Assembly: GCA_947497945.1 (NCBI GenBank)
Contig: CANMIP010000001.1
Location: forward strand, 62,001 to 126,000
Reading direction: 5' to 3'
Length of the DNA: 64,000 nt
DNA from: an uncultured Tropicimonas sp.
GTDB lineage: Bacteria; Pseudomonadota; Alphaproteobacteria; Rhodobacterales; Rhodobacteraceae
The notes under the pieces are model-generated. The model was not told the origin of the DNA, made no database searches, and saw only the letters and a program-made list of their open reading frames with translations. Each line of letters opens with the position of its first letter. The stretch's first letter is position 1. This document shows, in pieces, positions 24,802 through 33,553 of this stretch. The position numbers and the translations under genes are program-made.

Positions 24802-26220
24802 TCAGGGCAGGACCTTGCCCGGGTTCATTCGCCCTGCCGGATCCAGCGCCGCCTTGATCTGACGCATCACATCCAGCGCGACCGGGTTCTTGCGCCGGCG
24901 CATAGAGGCGATCTTGGACTTGCCGATCCCGTGTTCCGCAGAGAAGGAACCGCCATGGGCAATCGCCAGCTCTTCGACCAGTTCGAGGATCTGGTCGAGC
25001 AGCTCGGGGTCATCGCGGCTCGGCTGTGCGGTGTAGTGGATATTGCCGTCGCCGAAATGGCAGACGACCATGCAGGCCATCCCCTCGTCCAGCGCTTTCA
25101 GGCGCGGACCGATCTCGTCGAGCCAGGCCTCCACATGGTCGAGCGGCACGCAGACGTCGGTGTTGACGAAAGGCGGATTTTCAAGCGCCACCTCGGCATT
25201 GCCCTCGCGGATGGCCCACATCGCGGCCCGCTGCGCCTCGTTCTGGGCGACGACCGCGTCGAGCACGGCTTCCTCCTCCAGCATTTCGCCCAGCACGTCC
25301 TCGAGATAGCTGACGACCGGGATCGTCCCGTCCTCTCCCGGCATTGCGTCGCGCGGGGCCGTGGCGCCAACCTCGATGAGAACGTTCACGTCATAAGTGT
25401 CCTCGAAGGGCGAGCGCATTCCGTCGAAATGGTCGACAATCGCCTTGATGGTCGGCCCTGGCATGTATTCGAAGGCCTCGACCGCGCCGCCCGTGGCCAT
25501 CTGGACCCGGTTGAGCAGCGTCAGCGCATCCCCGAGAGACGGCACGGCGACCATGGCCGTGGCATAGGCGGCCGGCTTCGGGAAGAGCTTCAGATTGGCC
25601 GCGGTGATGATGCCGAGCGTGCCTTCGGCGCCGATGAACAGGTCCTTCAGCGCGTAGCCGGAATTGTCCTTGTGCAGAGCGGTCATCAGGTCGAGCACCT
25701 CGCCCGACGGCAGCACGATCTCCAGCCCGAGACAGAGCGCGCGGGTCGATCCGTAGCGCAGGACGTTGGAGCCGCCGGCATTGGTCGAGAGACAGCCGCC
25801 AAGCATCGCCGAGCCGCGCGCGCCGAAAATGAGCGGGAAGATCAGCCCGTGCGCATCGACAGCGGCATGCAGGCTGTCGAGCACCACGCCGGCCTCGACC
25901 GTGACCACCCGCGCATCCGGACGGATCGCGCGGATCGCGTTCATCCGCTCCAGCGAGACCATCAGCGCGCCTTCGCCATAGGTGCCGCCGCAGAGGCCGG
26001 TATTGCCACCGACCGGGACGATGGCAACGCCCGCCTGTGCGGCCGCCTTGACGACACCGGAGACCTCTTCCGTCGTGGCCGGACGGACCACGGCCAGCGG
26101 CACACCGCGAAAGACCTTGGTCCAGTCGGAGGCGTAGCGCTCCGTCTCCCCTCCGGTCAGGACATGGGCCGCGCCGACGATCCGGCCAAGTTCATCCAAC
26201 AGTTCCATTCTTCCACTCAC
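24802..26220 (-). CDS. FAD-linked D-2-hydroxyacid dehydrogenase (GlcD/D-lactate dehydrogenase type)
   Basis: A 472-residue flavoprotein of the FAD-binding PCMH family, oxidising a D-2-hydroxyacid such as D-lactate, glycolate or D-2-hydroxyglutarate. The FAD-binding domain is N-terminal (VPVGGNTGLCGGTYG near residues 68-82, NAGGSNVLRYGSTRAL near 145-160, GAEGTLGIITAA near 197-208). The C-terminal domain holds the metal/substrate motif HFGDGNIHY and SAEHGIGKSK. The start could be four codons later (MELLDEL). No glcE or glcF partner is adjacent, arguing against a three-subunit glycolate oxidase. It is followed by the esterase gene on the same strand side. Confidence 0.92.
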   Translation of the reverse strand: MSGRMELLDELGRIVGAAHVLTGGETERYASDWTKVFRGVPLAVVRPATTEEVSGVVKAAAQAGVAIVPVGGNTGLCGGTYGEGALMVSLERMNAIRAIRPDARVVTVEAGVVLDSLHAAVDAHGLIFPLIFGARGSAMLGGCLSTNAGGSNVLRYGSTRALCLGLEIVLPSGEVLDLMTALHKDNSGYALKDLFIGAEGTLGIITAANLKLFPKPAAYATAMVAVPSLGDALTLLNRVQMATGGAVEAFEYMPGPTIKAIVDHFDGMRSPFEDTYDVNVLIEVGATAPRDAMPGEDGTIPVVSYLEDVLGEMLEEEAVLDAVVAQNEAQRAAMWAIREGNAEVALENPPFVNTDVCVPLDHVEAWLDEIGPRLKALDEGMACMVVCHFGDGNIHYTAQPSRDDPELLDQILELVEELAIAHGGSFSAEHGIGKSKIASMRRRKNPVALDVMRQIKAALDPAGRMNPGKVLP

Positions 26221-26900
26221 TCGATTTGATCCAGAAGCGCCTCGACCTGCGGGCCAAGCGCTTCGATGATGAGGGCAACGCCCTCGGCATTGGGGTGAAT
26301 CCCGTCCGGCTGCATATGCCGCGCGGCGGCCGCGGGATCGCCTTCGACCGCCAGCCCGGCGAAGAAGCTCTGCGCATGCAGCGCGCCGAATTCCCCGGCC
26401 AGGTCGGGATACATCGTGTCAAAGGCTTCCTTGTAATCCGGCCCGTAATTGCCGGGCGCCTGCAGGCCAACCAGGAGCACCTCGACACCGGCCTCCTGCG
26501 CCGCCTGGAGAATGCCGCGCAGGTTGGCGCGGGAATGGGCCGGGTCGATGCCGCGCAGCATGTCATTGCCGCCAAGGGCGACGATCATGGCGTCCACCTC
26601 CGGCGTCAGCGTCCAGGCCACGCGGGCCAGCCCGCCTGCGGTCGTGTCGCCAGAGACGCCGGCATTGACCAGCACGACCTCATGGCCTCGCGCGGTCAGC
26701 CACGCCTCCAGACGCGGCACGAACCCCTGCTCCTGCGGCAGGCCGTAGCCCTGGGTCAGGCTGTCGCCGAGCGCGGCAATCGTCAGCGGTTCCGCCACGG
26801 CAGGCAGCGGCAGGACAAACACGCTTGCCAGTGCCGCCTTGCGCAGGGCCTGCGACGCGCCATATGCAAATCGTGAGATGCTGCTGGAGGCACGACCCAT
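26217..26900 (-). CDS. TesA-like SGNH/GDSL esterase, exported
   Basis: A 227-residue GDSL hydrolase resembling E. coli TesA (thioesterase I/lysophospholipase L1). The signal peptide covers about residues 1-37, with the hydrophobic run AALASVFVLPLPAVAEP, so it probably acts in the periplasm. Block I is IAALGDSLTQGYG (catalytic Ser), block III has GGNDMLRG, and the Asp/His pair lies in PDGIHPNAEG. Its start at 26900 overlaps the divergent ABC-ATPase start by two bases. The stop overlaps the start of the GlcD-like gene. The gene set matches the tesA-ybbA-ybbP locus of enterics. Confidence 0.9.
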   Translation of the reverse strand: MGRASSSISRFAYGASQALRKAALASVFVLPLPAVAEPLTIAALGDSLTQGYGLPQEQGFVPRLEAWLTARGHEVVLVNAGVSGDTTAGGLARVAWTLTPEVDAMIVALGGNDMLRGIDPAHSRANLRGILQAAQEAGVEVLLVGLQAPGNYGPDYKEAFDTMYPDLAGEFGALHAQSFFAGLAVEGDPAAAARHMQPDGIHPNAEGVALIIEALGPQVEALLDQIE

Positions 26901-27591
26901 GGCCGAACCGATCCTGTCCCTGCGGGACGTCACCCTGTCGCTGAGCGGCAACGCGGGGCGCGTGGAGATCCTGCACGGGATCTCGCTCGACGTGACGGCG
27001 GGGGAAACCCTGGGGCTTGTGGGTCCGAGCGGCTCGGGCAAGTCATCCCTCCTGATGGTCATGGGCGGCCTGGAACGCGCGAGTTCCGGCTCCGTCGCGG
27101 CGGCAGGGCACGACCTGTCTGCGATGGGAGAGGATTCGCTGGCCCGGTTTCGCCGCGACACTATGGGCGTCGTCTTCCAGAGCTTCCACCTCATTCCGAC
27201 GATGACAGCGCTCGAAAACGTCGCAACCCCGCTGGAGCTTGCCGGCCGGGCGGATGCGTTCAAGCGCGCCGCCGAGGAGCTCGACGCGGTCGGGCTGGGG
27301 GAACGGATGGACCATTACCCGGCACAGCTTTCCGGCGGCGAGCAACAGCGTGTCGCGCTGGCCCGCGCCGCCGCGCCGCGCCCCCGCATCCTGCTGGCAG
27401 ACGAGCCGACGGGCAATCTCGACGGGACGACGGGACAGGCGATCATGGAGCTGCTCTTCGGGCTGCGGGACCGGCACGGGGCGACGCTTGTGCTTGTCAC
27501 CCACGCACCGGACCTCGCCGAGCGCTGCGACCGGATCTTGCGGCTCGTGGACGGGCAGCTCGACACGACCAGTTCGGGGGCAGCGGCATGA
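26899..27591 (+). CDS. ABC transporter ATPase (YbbA/LolD type)
   Basis: A 230-residue ATPase of the LolD/MacB branch. Walker A is GPSGSGKSSLL near residues 41-51, the signature is LSGGEQQRVALARA near 143-156, and Walker B is ILLADEPTGNLDG. The start is set by GGAGG eight bases before the ATG at 26899. It overlaps the permease gene by ATGA (27588-27591), so they are translationally coupled and form one transporter. The divergent tesA-like gene is the usual partner. The exported substrate is unknown. Confidence 0.95.
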   Translation: MAEPILSLRDVTLSLSGNAGRVEILHGISLDVTAGETLGLVGPSGSGKSSLLMVMGGLERASSGSVAAAGHDLSAMGEDSLARFRRDTMGVVFQSFHLIPTMTALENVATPLELAGRADAFKRAAEELDAVGLGERMDHYPAQLSGGEQQRVALARAAAPRPRILLADEPTGNLDGTTGQAIMELLFGLRDRHGATLVLVTHAPDLAERCDRILRLVDGQLDTTSSGAAA

Positions 27592-30098
27592 GCCTCGGCG
27601 TTGCCGCGCGGATCGCGCGGCGGGAACTGCGCGGCGGGCTGGGCCGGTTCTGGGTCTTCCTTGCCTGCCTGGCCCTTGGCGTGGCCGCGATCGCCGCCGT
27701 TGGCACGGTGCGGGCCGGGATCGAGGCCGGGCTCGCCCGCGAAGGCGCGGTGTTGCTGGGCGGCGATGCGGAGTTGACTTTCACCTATCGCTTCGCGAGC
27801 GAGGACGAGCTCGCCTGGATGGAGGAGGCCGCCGAGACAATCTCCGAAGTGGTCGATTTCCGGTCCATGGCCGTGGTCGGCGAGGAACGGGGCCTCACGC
27901 AGATCAAGGGGGTCGACGCGATCTATCCGATCTATGGCGATATTGTCCTGGAGCCGGAGATGCCGCTCGAAACGGCGCTGTCCGGGCATGGCGCGGTGAT
28001 GGAACGGGTTTTGGCGGACCGGCTGGGCCTTGCGCCGGGCGACAGTTTCCGGCTCGGGACACAGGATTTCACCCTCTCGGCGCTTCTCGCCCGCGAGCCG
28101 GACGGGGCCGGCGACGGGTTCGGCCTCGGCCCGCGCACACTGGTCCGGACCGAGGCGCTGGAAGGTTCCTCCCTGCTGGCGCCGGGCACGCTGTTCGAAA
28201 CCCGCTACCGGCTGAAGCTTCCTCAAACCGCCGGGATCGACGCGACCAAGGCGGAGGCTCAGGCGCTGTTCCGAGACCAGGGGATGCGCTGGCGGGACGC
28301 GCGCAACGGGGCGCCGGGCGTTTCGCGCTTTGTCGAGCGGCTGGGCGCCTTCCTGGTGCTGGTCGGGCTGGCCGGGCTGGCCGTCGGTGGCGTTGGCGTC
28401 TCGGCCGCCGTGCGGGCCTATCTCGACAGCAAGCGCGAGATCATCGCGATCCTGAAGACACTTGGCGCCGAGAGCCGGACCATCTTCGCCGCCTACCTGA
28501 TGCAGATCGGCGTTCTGGCAGCGCTCGGCATCGCGCTCGGGCTGGCGCTTGGCGGGCTGCTGCCGCTTGCCTTCGCGCCGGTGATCGAGGCCCGCTTGCC
28601 CGTTCCGGCCGAGTTCACGCTCTACGTCGCGCCGCTGGCGGAAGCGGCGCTCTATGGAGCGCTCACGGCCCTGCTCTTCACCCTCTGGCCACTGGCCCGC
28701 ACCGAGGAAATCCGCGCCGCCACGCTCTTCCGGGACCTCGTCTCCAGCCGCTTCCGCCTGCCGAGGCCGTTCTACCTCGTCATCACGGCCATGTTGCTGA
28801 TCGCGCTGGTGGGCTTCTCGGCCTGGTTCTCCGGCGTGCCGCGCCTGAGCCTCTATGCCGCCGGCGGCATTGCCGGATCGCTCCTGCTGCTGGTCCTCGC
28901 GGCCTTCGCCGTCCGGAGGCTGTCGCGCCGCCTCGCGCGGTCCCGGCATGTGCGCGGCAGGACACCGTTGCGGCTCGCGCTCGGCGCGGTTGGCGGGCCA
29001 GGAGGCGAGGCCACCTCGGTGGTTCTTTCGCTCGGGCTCGGGCTGACGGTGCTGGCCTCCGTGGGGCAGATCGATTCCAACCTGCGCAGCGCCATCGCCC
29101 GGGACCTGCCGGATGTCGCGCCCTCCTATTTCGTTGTCGATATCCAGCCCGACCAGCTTGAAGGATTTCTGGACCGGGTCGCGGGCGACCCCGCCGTGAG
29201 CCGGGTCGACAGCGCCCCGATGCTGCGCGGGATCATCACCCGGATCAACGGAACCCCCGCCCGTGAGGCCGTGGGCGAGCATTGGGTGCTCTCCGGCGAC
29301 CGCGGCGTGACCTATGCCGCACAACCGGACGAACGCACGACCGTGACCGCCGGCAGTTGGTGGCCCGAGGCGTATTCCGGCCCGCCGCAGGTCAGTTTCG
29401 CCGCTGAAGAGGCCGAGGAGATGGGGCTGGAGCTTGGCGACATGCTCACGATCAACATTCTGGGCCGCGATATCGAGGCCGAGATCACCTCCTTCCGGGA
29501 AGTGGACTTCTCCACCGCCGGGATCGGTTTCATCCTGTCGCTGAACCCCTCCGCGCTGGCCGGCGCGCCGCATAGCCACATCGCCACGATCTATGCCGCG
29601 CCGGAGGCGGAAGCGGCGATCCTGCGCGACCTGGCGAAAGCCTATCCGAACATCACCGCCATCCGCGTGCGCGACGCCATCGACCGGGTCAGCGAAGTGC
29701 TGGCCGGGATCGCGGCGGCGATCACCTACGGGGCCGCCGCCACGCTCCTGACCGGGCTCGTGGTGCTGATCGGCGCGGCGGCGGCCGGCGAACAGGTCCG
29801 TATCTACGAGGCGGCCGTGTTGAAGACGGTGGGGGCCGCGCGTGGCCAGATCCTCGCCTATTTCGCCATCCGCTCGGCCCTGCTAGGCGCGGCGGCCGGA
29901 ATGGTGGCGATTCTCTGCGGCGGGTTGGCGGGCTGGGCGGTCACGAAGTTTGTTATGGAGACGGATTTCGCATTCGAGCCGGTATCCGCGCTGGCCATCG
30001 TTCTCGGCGGCGTGCTGGCGACGCTTCTGGCCGGGCTGGGCTTCGCCTGGCGACCGCTGGCGGCGCGTCCGGCACAGGTCCTCCGCGCCCGGGAATAG
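27588..30098 (+). CDS. ABC transporter permease (YbbP/FtsX type)
   Basis: An 836-residue permease with an N-terminal membrane helix, a large periplasmic domain, FtsX-like helix clusters near residues 255-380 and 710-830, and a further pair of helices near 400-440. The overall plan matches E. coli YbbP, which works with YbbA and sits next to tesA. The start codon overlaps the ATPase stop. The family is proposed to move lipids or hydrophobic compounds across the envelope; the substrate here is not determined. Confidence 0.93.
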   Translation: MSLGVAARIARRELRGGLGRFWVFLACLALGVAAIAAVGTVRAGIEAGLAREGAVLLGGDAELTFTYRFASEDELAWMEEAAETISEVVDFRSMAVVGEERGLTQIKGVDAIYPIYGDIVLEPEMPLETALSGHGAVMERVLADRLGLAPGDSFRLGTQDFTLSALLAREPDGAGDGFGLGPRTLVRTEALEGSSLLAPGTLFETRYRLKLPQTAGIDATKAEAQALFRDQGMRWRDARNGAPGVSRFVERLGAFLVLVGLAGLAVGGVGVSAAVRAYLDSKREIIAILKTLGAESRTIFAAYLMQIGVLAALGIALGLALGGLLPLAFAPVIEARLPVPAEFTLYVAPLAEAALYGALTALLFTLWPLARTEEIRAATLFRDLVSSRFRLPRPFYLVITAMLLIALVGFSAWFSGVPRLSLYAAGGIAGSLLLLVLAAFAVRRLSRRLARSRHVRGRTPLRLALGAVGGPGGEATSVVLSLGLGLTVLASVGQIDSNLRSAIARDLPDVAPSYFVVDIQPDQLEGFLDRVAGDPAVSRVDSAPMLRGIITRINGTPAREAVGEHWVLSGDRGVTYAAQPDERTTVTAGSWWPEAYSGPPQVSFAAEEAEEMGLELGDMLTINILGRDIEAEITSFREVDFSTAGIGFILSLNPSALAGAPHSHIATIYAAPEAEAAILRDLAKAYPNITAIRVRDAIDRVSEVLAGIAAAITYGAAATLLTGLVVLIGAAAAGEQVRIYEAAVLKTVGAARGQILAYFAIRSALLGAAAGMVAILCGGLAGWAVTKFVMETDFAFEPVSALAIVLGGVLATLLAGLGFAWRPLAARPAQVLRARE

Positions 30099-30104
30099 CG
30101 CCGC

Positions 30105-31037
30105 TCAGCGCCGTGGCGACATATGCGATGCCGCGAGGCGCTCGGTCAGATAGGCGGCATAGGTCTTGGGCCGCTGCTCCGACGCGCCGGTGCCCGTCAG
30201 TTCCGGCAGCGGGGCAACCGGGACATCAGGCGACGGGTCAAGGTAGAAATTGATCGCGTAGCGCCGATTCCGCGGCGTCTGGACCCGGTGCGGCGTGGCG
30301 CGATAGCGCCCGTTGCTCCAGCGCTCGAGGCAGTCGCCGACAAGCAGGACAAGGCTGCCCGGCTCCTGGTTCACATCGACCCAATCGCTGCCGCCCAGCC
30401 GCGCCTGCAGCCCGGGTTCGGGGTCGATGGTGAGCAACGAGATCGAACCGTAATCCGTATGCGCCCCGGCCCCGATCTCGTCCGCCGCCCCCGTGCCCGG
30501 GGGATAGGTGACGAGCCGGAGCGTTGCCAGCGGGTCGACGAAAAACGGCGCGAAACGCTGTGCGGGCAAGCCGAGATCGAGGGCGATCGCCTCCTGCAGC
30601 CCAATGCCGAGCGCGAGCATCGCATCGTAATAGGCCAACGTCGCCTCGCGAAACCCTCGGAGCATCGGCCAGGGCGTTGCCGTCCGAAAGGGCTGGAACG
30701 TTGCGGCGCGGGGATCGTCTCTCGGCAGTTCCAGCCCGATATTGAACCCTTCACGTCGCTCCAGCACGGAGGAGCCGTCGGCGAGCTGTTCCGCACCGAG
30801 GCGGGTCCAGCCACGATTATGCTGCCCGGGCCGCATGGCAAGCGTGCGCTTTTCGGCCTCTGTCAGGTCGAAAAATGCGACCGCATGGCGGAAGACATCC
30901 GCGGTCAGGTCCGGTGAGATCCCGTAGTTCGAAAGCCGCAGAATACCGGGCCCGCGCAAAGCTGCACCCAGCTCCTCCACGAACCCATTTCTGTCCATCG
31001 CTTCGCCATAGCGGCGCCAGTCGAGCTTCGGGATCAT
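30105..31037 (-). CDS. 2-oxoglutarate/Fe(II)-dependent oxygenase, isopenicillin N synthase-like
   Basis: A 310-residue non-haem iron oxygenase. The N-terminal DIOX_N region covers about residues 1-110 and the C-terminal double-stranded beta-helix follows. Iron ligands are His193 and Asp195 in HTDYGS and His250 in ATPHRV; RRYAINFY at 258-265 supplies the Arg that usually binds 2-oxoglutarate. The reaction is unknown; relatives range from oxidases of small acids to ethylene-forming enzymes. It is divergent from selU, and its upstream region shares a 23-nt motif with the upstream region of the FAD oxidoreductase at 33348. Confidence 0.9.
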   Translation of the reverse strand: MIPKLDWRRYGEAMDRNGFVEELGAALRGPGILRLSNYGISPDLTADVFRHAVAFFDLTEAEKRTLAMRPGQHNRGWTRLGAEQLADGSSVLERREGFNIGLELPRDDPRAATFQPFRTATPWPMLRGFREATLAYYDAMLALGIGLQEAIALDLGLPAQRFAPFFVDPLATLRLVTYPPGTGAADEIGAGAHTDYGSISLLTIDPEPGLQARLGGSDWVDVNQEPGSLVLLVGDCLERWSNGRYRATPHRVQTPRNRRYAINFYLDPSPDVPVAPLPELTGTGASEQRPKTYAAYLTERLAASHMSPRR

Positions 31038-31104
31038 GTTTCCTCCCCGCTTTCAATACCCTGACGCTCCACTTTTGCGCGAGTTTTATCAAGCGCCTAT
31101 CTGC

Positions 31105-31127
31105 CGCAACTTGTCGGTTTTCACAGC
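31105..31127. promoter_or_regulatory. Shared upstream motif, copy 1
   Basis: A 23-nt sequence (CGCAACTTG, then YCGR, TTTTC, RCAGC) that recurs with 20 of 23 identities at 33422-33444. Both copies lie in divergent spacers, about 70-90 nt upstream of the minus-strand gene starts (31037 and 33348) and in the same orientation. Its function is unknown; it could be an operator or a transposed promoter piece. Confidence 0.5.
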
Positions 31128-31186
31128 TGCCCACGGCGGTTTCGGCAGCGCTTCCCCTCGGCGCGGGCCTGCGATATGAGCCGACC

Positions 31187-32239
31187 ATGTCCTATCAGCT
31201 GCCTGACCTCTCCCGCCCGCTGGCGCTGCCTTTCGACAGCATCATCGATGTCCGCTCTCCCGACGAGTTTGCCGAGGACCACGTCCCCGGCGCGATCTCG
31301 CTTCCGGTTCTGGACAATGAGGAGCGGGCCGAGGTCGGCACGATCTACAAGCAGGAAAGCCCCTTCAAGGCGCGCAAGGTCGGGGCGGCGCTGCTGTCGC
31401 TGAACGCGGCGCGGCATCTGCAGGGGCCGCTGGCCGAGAAGGACGGGGCCTGGAAGCCGCTGGTCTATTGCTGGCGCGGCGGACAGCGCTCGGGCGCCTT
31501 CACGACGATCCTGAAACAGGTCGGCTGGCGGGCGGATGTGCTCGCGGGCGGCTACCAGGGCTATCGTCGCGCCGTGGTCGCACAGCTCTACGAGAACGAA
31601 CTGCCGTTCCGCTTCGTGCTGATCGACGGCAATACAGGAACAGCAAAGACCGAGATCCTGCATCTTGTCGCCGCGCGCGGCGGGCAGGTGCTGGACCTCG
31701 AAGGGCTGGCCAACCATCGCGGCTCGGTGCTCGGGCCGCGCCCGGGCGGGCAGCCGAGCCAGAAGATGCTGGAGAGCCGGCTCGTGGCGGCGCTGGCCGA
31801 ACTGGACCCGGCACGGCCGGTTCTGGTGGAAGCGGAAAGCTCCAAAGTCGGCGACCTGCTGGTGCCGCCGGCGATCTGGGCCCTGATGCGGGCCGCCCCG
31901 CGGGTCCGGATGCAGGCAAGCGTGGCGGATCGCGCCCGCTATCTCGCCCGCGCCTATGCCGATATCTGCGCCGACCCGGAGGAGCTGAAGCGGATCCTGT
32001 CGCTGCTGGTGCGGCTGCAGGGATACGAGCGGGTCGATGGCTGGAAGCGGCTGGTGGATGCGCGGGATTTCGAGACGCTCGCGCTCGAGTTGATCACGCT
32101 GCATTATGACAGCCGCTACGCGAAATCGCGCTCCAGTGCCGGCGAGCCGGCCGAGCGGATGGAGATCACGCTCGACAGCGACGGGCTGGAGCGGGCCGCC
32201 GATGGTGTGCTGGATGCGGTCCGGCGCCTGCGCGGTTAG
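31187..32239 (+). CDS. selU: tRNA 2-selenouridine synthase
   Basis: SelU (MnmH) geranylates and then selenates 2-thiouridine at the wobble position of certain tRNAs, using selenophosphate. The 350-residue protein has an N-terminal rhodanese domain with catalytic Cys95 in YCWRGGQRSGAF, VLAGGYQGYRR, and a P-loop-like GNTGTAKTEIL at residues 148-158. The start MSYQLPDLS is chosen on family alignment. It requires selenophosphate synthetase (SelD), which is not in this window. Its stop overlaps the stop of the convergent SelD-type FAD oxidoreductase gene. Confidence 0.95.
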   Translation: MSYQLPDLSRPLALPFDSIIDVRSPDEFAEDHVPGAISLPVLDNEERAEVGTIYKQESPFKARKVGAALLSLNAARHLQGPLAEKDGAWKPLVYCWRGGQRSGAFTTILKQVGWRADVLAGGYQGYRRAVVAQLYENELPFRFVLIDGNTGTAKTEILHLVAARGGQVLDLEGLANHRGSVLGPRPGGQPSQKMLESRLVAALAELDPARPVLVEAESSKVGDLLVPPAIWALMRAAPRVRMQASVADRARYLARAYADICADPEELKRILSLLVRLQGYERVDGWKRLVDARDFETLALELITLHYDSRYAKSRSSAGEPAERMEITLDSDGLERAADGVLDAVRRLRG

Positions 32240-33348
32240 GCTTTCAACCCGGCCATGAAACGCCGGTCGATCCGGTCTTTCCAGCGCCAGACCCAGCGCC
32301 CCGAGAGCACAAACCCGTTCCGCTCGAACAGCGCCTCACGCCCGCCCAGCGAGACAAGCTTGAGGTAATCGGCCTGCGGACGGAAGCGGCGCAGGGGCGC
32401 CCCGGTCAGGCTGGCGCGCAGATTGTGGAACAGGATCGGCGCGGCGCGCACCGCGTAGACCCCGGCCTTGGGACGCGGCGCGAAACCGAGATGCGCGCAA
32501 TCCCCGACCGCGAAGACATTCTCTTCGGAGAGGCTGCGCAGATAGGGATCGACGGTCAGGAAGCCGTCATGGGTCTCCGGTCCCGCCTGCCCGATCCAGC
32601 CATGCGGCCGGGCTCCCGCGACACAGATGATGAGGGAGGCGGGCACATGGCCACCGCCGGCCAAGTGCACAGCATCGGCGGCAAGATGGGTCGGCGGGCT
32701 CTGCTCGCGCAGGTCGATCCCCGCCCGTTCGAGGCGCGCCAGGAGTTTCCTGCGGGCCGCGGGCGGGCTGGTGGCCAGCGCCCGCCCGGCCTCCAGGAGC
32801 GTTACCGCCGCCGGATACCCCATCCGCTCTGTCCTGTGCGACATCGCCAAGGCCAGCTCGACCCCGGCGATCCCCGCGCCGATCACCGCGATGCGGGGCG
32901 CAACTTCGTCGGCTGCAAGCCGCGCCAGCCAGGATTCCCAAGCGGCGGCGAACGCGCCGAGCGGCTTGGCCGGCACGCCGTGCTCGGCAAAGCCCGGCAG
33001 CTCCGGCAGGCCGGTATGGATGCCGATATCGAGCGACAGGCGGTCATGGCGGATTTCCTGCCCGTCGGCGAGACGAACAGAATTCCGGTCGAACGCGGTC
33101 ACCCTGCCATCGACGAACCGGGCGCCGGCCTGCGCGGCGAGGCGCGGCAGGTCGATCTCGATGGCCTCGCGCGGGTAATGCCCGGCGACATGGCCGGGCA
33201 GCATTCCGGAATAGGCGGCAACCGGCCCCGGATTGACCAGCGTCAGCCGCACCCCGTCCAGCGGTGCCTTTGCCCAGTCCAGCAGGACCAGCGCATGTGC
33301 ATGCCCACCGCCTGCAAGGACGATATCCTGGAGCTGCGGGAGCGGCAT
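32236..33348 (-). CDS. FAD-dependent oxidoreductase resembling the N-terminal half of SelD fusions
   Basis: A 370-residue NADH-dehydrogenase-II-like flavoprotein. The FAD loop IVLAGGGHAHALVLLDW is at residues 9-25, the NAD loop is AVIGAGIAGVELALA near 148-162, and FAVGDCAHLGF near 285 is the second FAD contact. In many Rhodobacterales this module is fused to selenophosphate synthetase (SelD), and the end, WVWRWKDRIDRRFMA, matches the linker region of such fusions; here it stops right after, with no SelD domain. The adjacent selU supports a selenium link. Start MPLPQLQDIV is chosen because upstream residues are Arg-rich non-conserved sequence. Confidence 0.85.
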   Translation of the reverse strand: MPLPQLQDIVLAGGGHAHALVLLDWAKAPLDGVRLTLVNPGPVAAYSGMLPGHVAGHYPREAIEIDLPRLAAQAGARFVDGRVTAFDRNSVRLADGQEIRHDRLSLDIGIHTGLPELPGFAEHGVPAKPLGAFAAAWESWLARLAADEVAPRIAVIGAGIAGVELALAMSHRTERMGYPAAVTLLEAGRALATSPPAARRKLLARLERAGIDLREQSPPTHLAADAVHLAGGGHVPASLIICVAGARPHGWIGQAGPETHDGFLTVDPYLRSLSEENVFAVGDCAHLGFAPRPKAGVYAVRAAPILFHNLRASLTGAPLRRFRPQADYLKLVSLGGREALFERNGFVLSGRWVWRWKDRIDRRFMAGLKA

Positions 33349-33421
33349 GCTGTGACCTCCGGAGGTTCTGGAACGCGTGCCCCACCCTGTCCTCTCTCGC
33401 CACGCAGGACCAGCCCGATTG

Positions 33422-33444
33422 CGCAACTTGCCGATTTTCGCAGC
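33422..33444. promoter_or_regulatory. Shared upstream motif, copy 2
   Basis: The second copy of the 23-nt motif described at 31105-31127, with three differences. It lies 74-96 nt upstream of the FAD oxidoreductase start and about 110 nt upstream of the L,D-transpeptidase gene on the plus strand. Confidence 0.5.
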
Positions 33445-33553
33445 AATTTCCGTTCACTGGCCGTAAAAAATCGCCCGGGGCTACTCGTCAAGGTTGTCTC
33501 CCGCCTCGCTCCCGTGTCAGGCTCACAGCATAGATCAGCCCGGGGGGAGAGCG

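Noticed and set aside
27239-29579. Long frames on both strands over the ABC transporter genes
   Set aside because: They overlap the well-supported ATPase and permease genes and are Arg/Gly-rich shadows.
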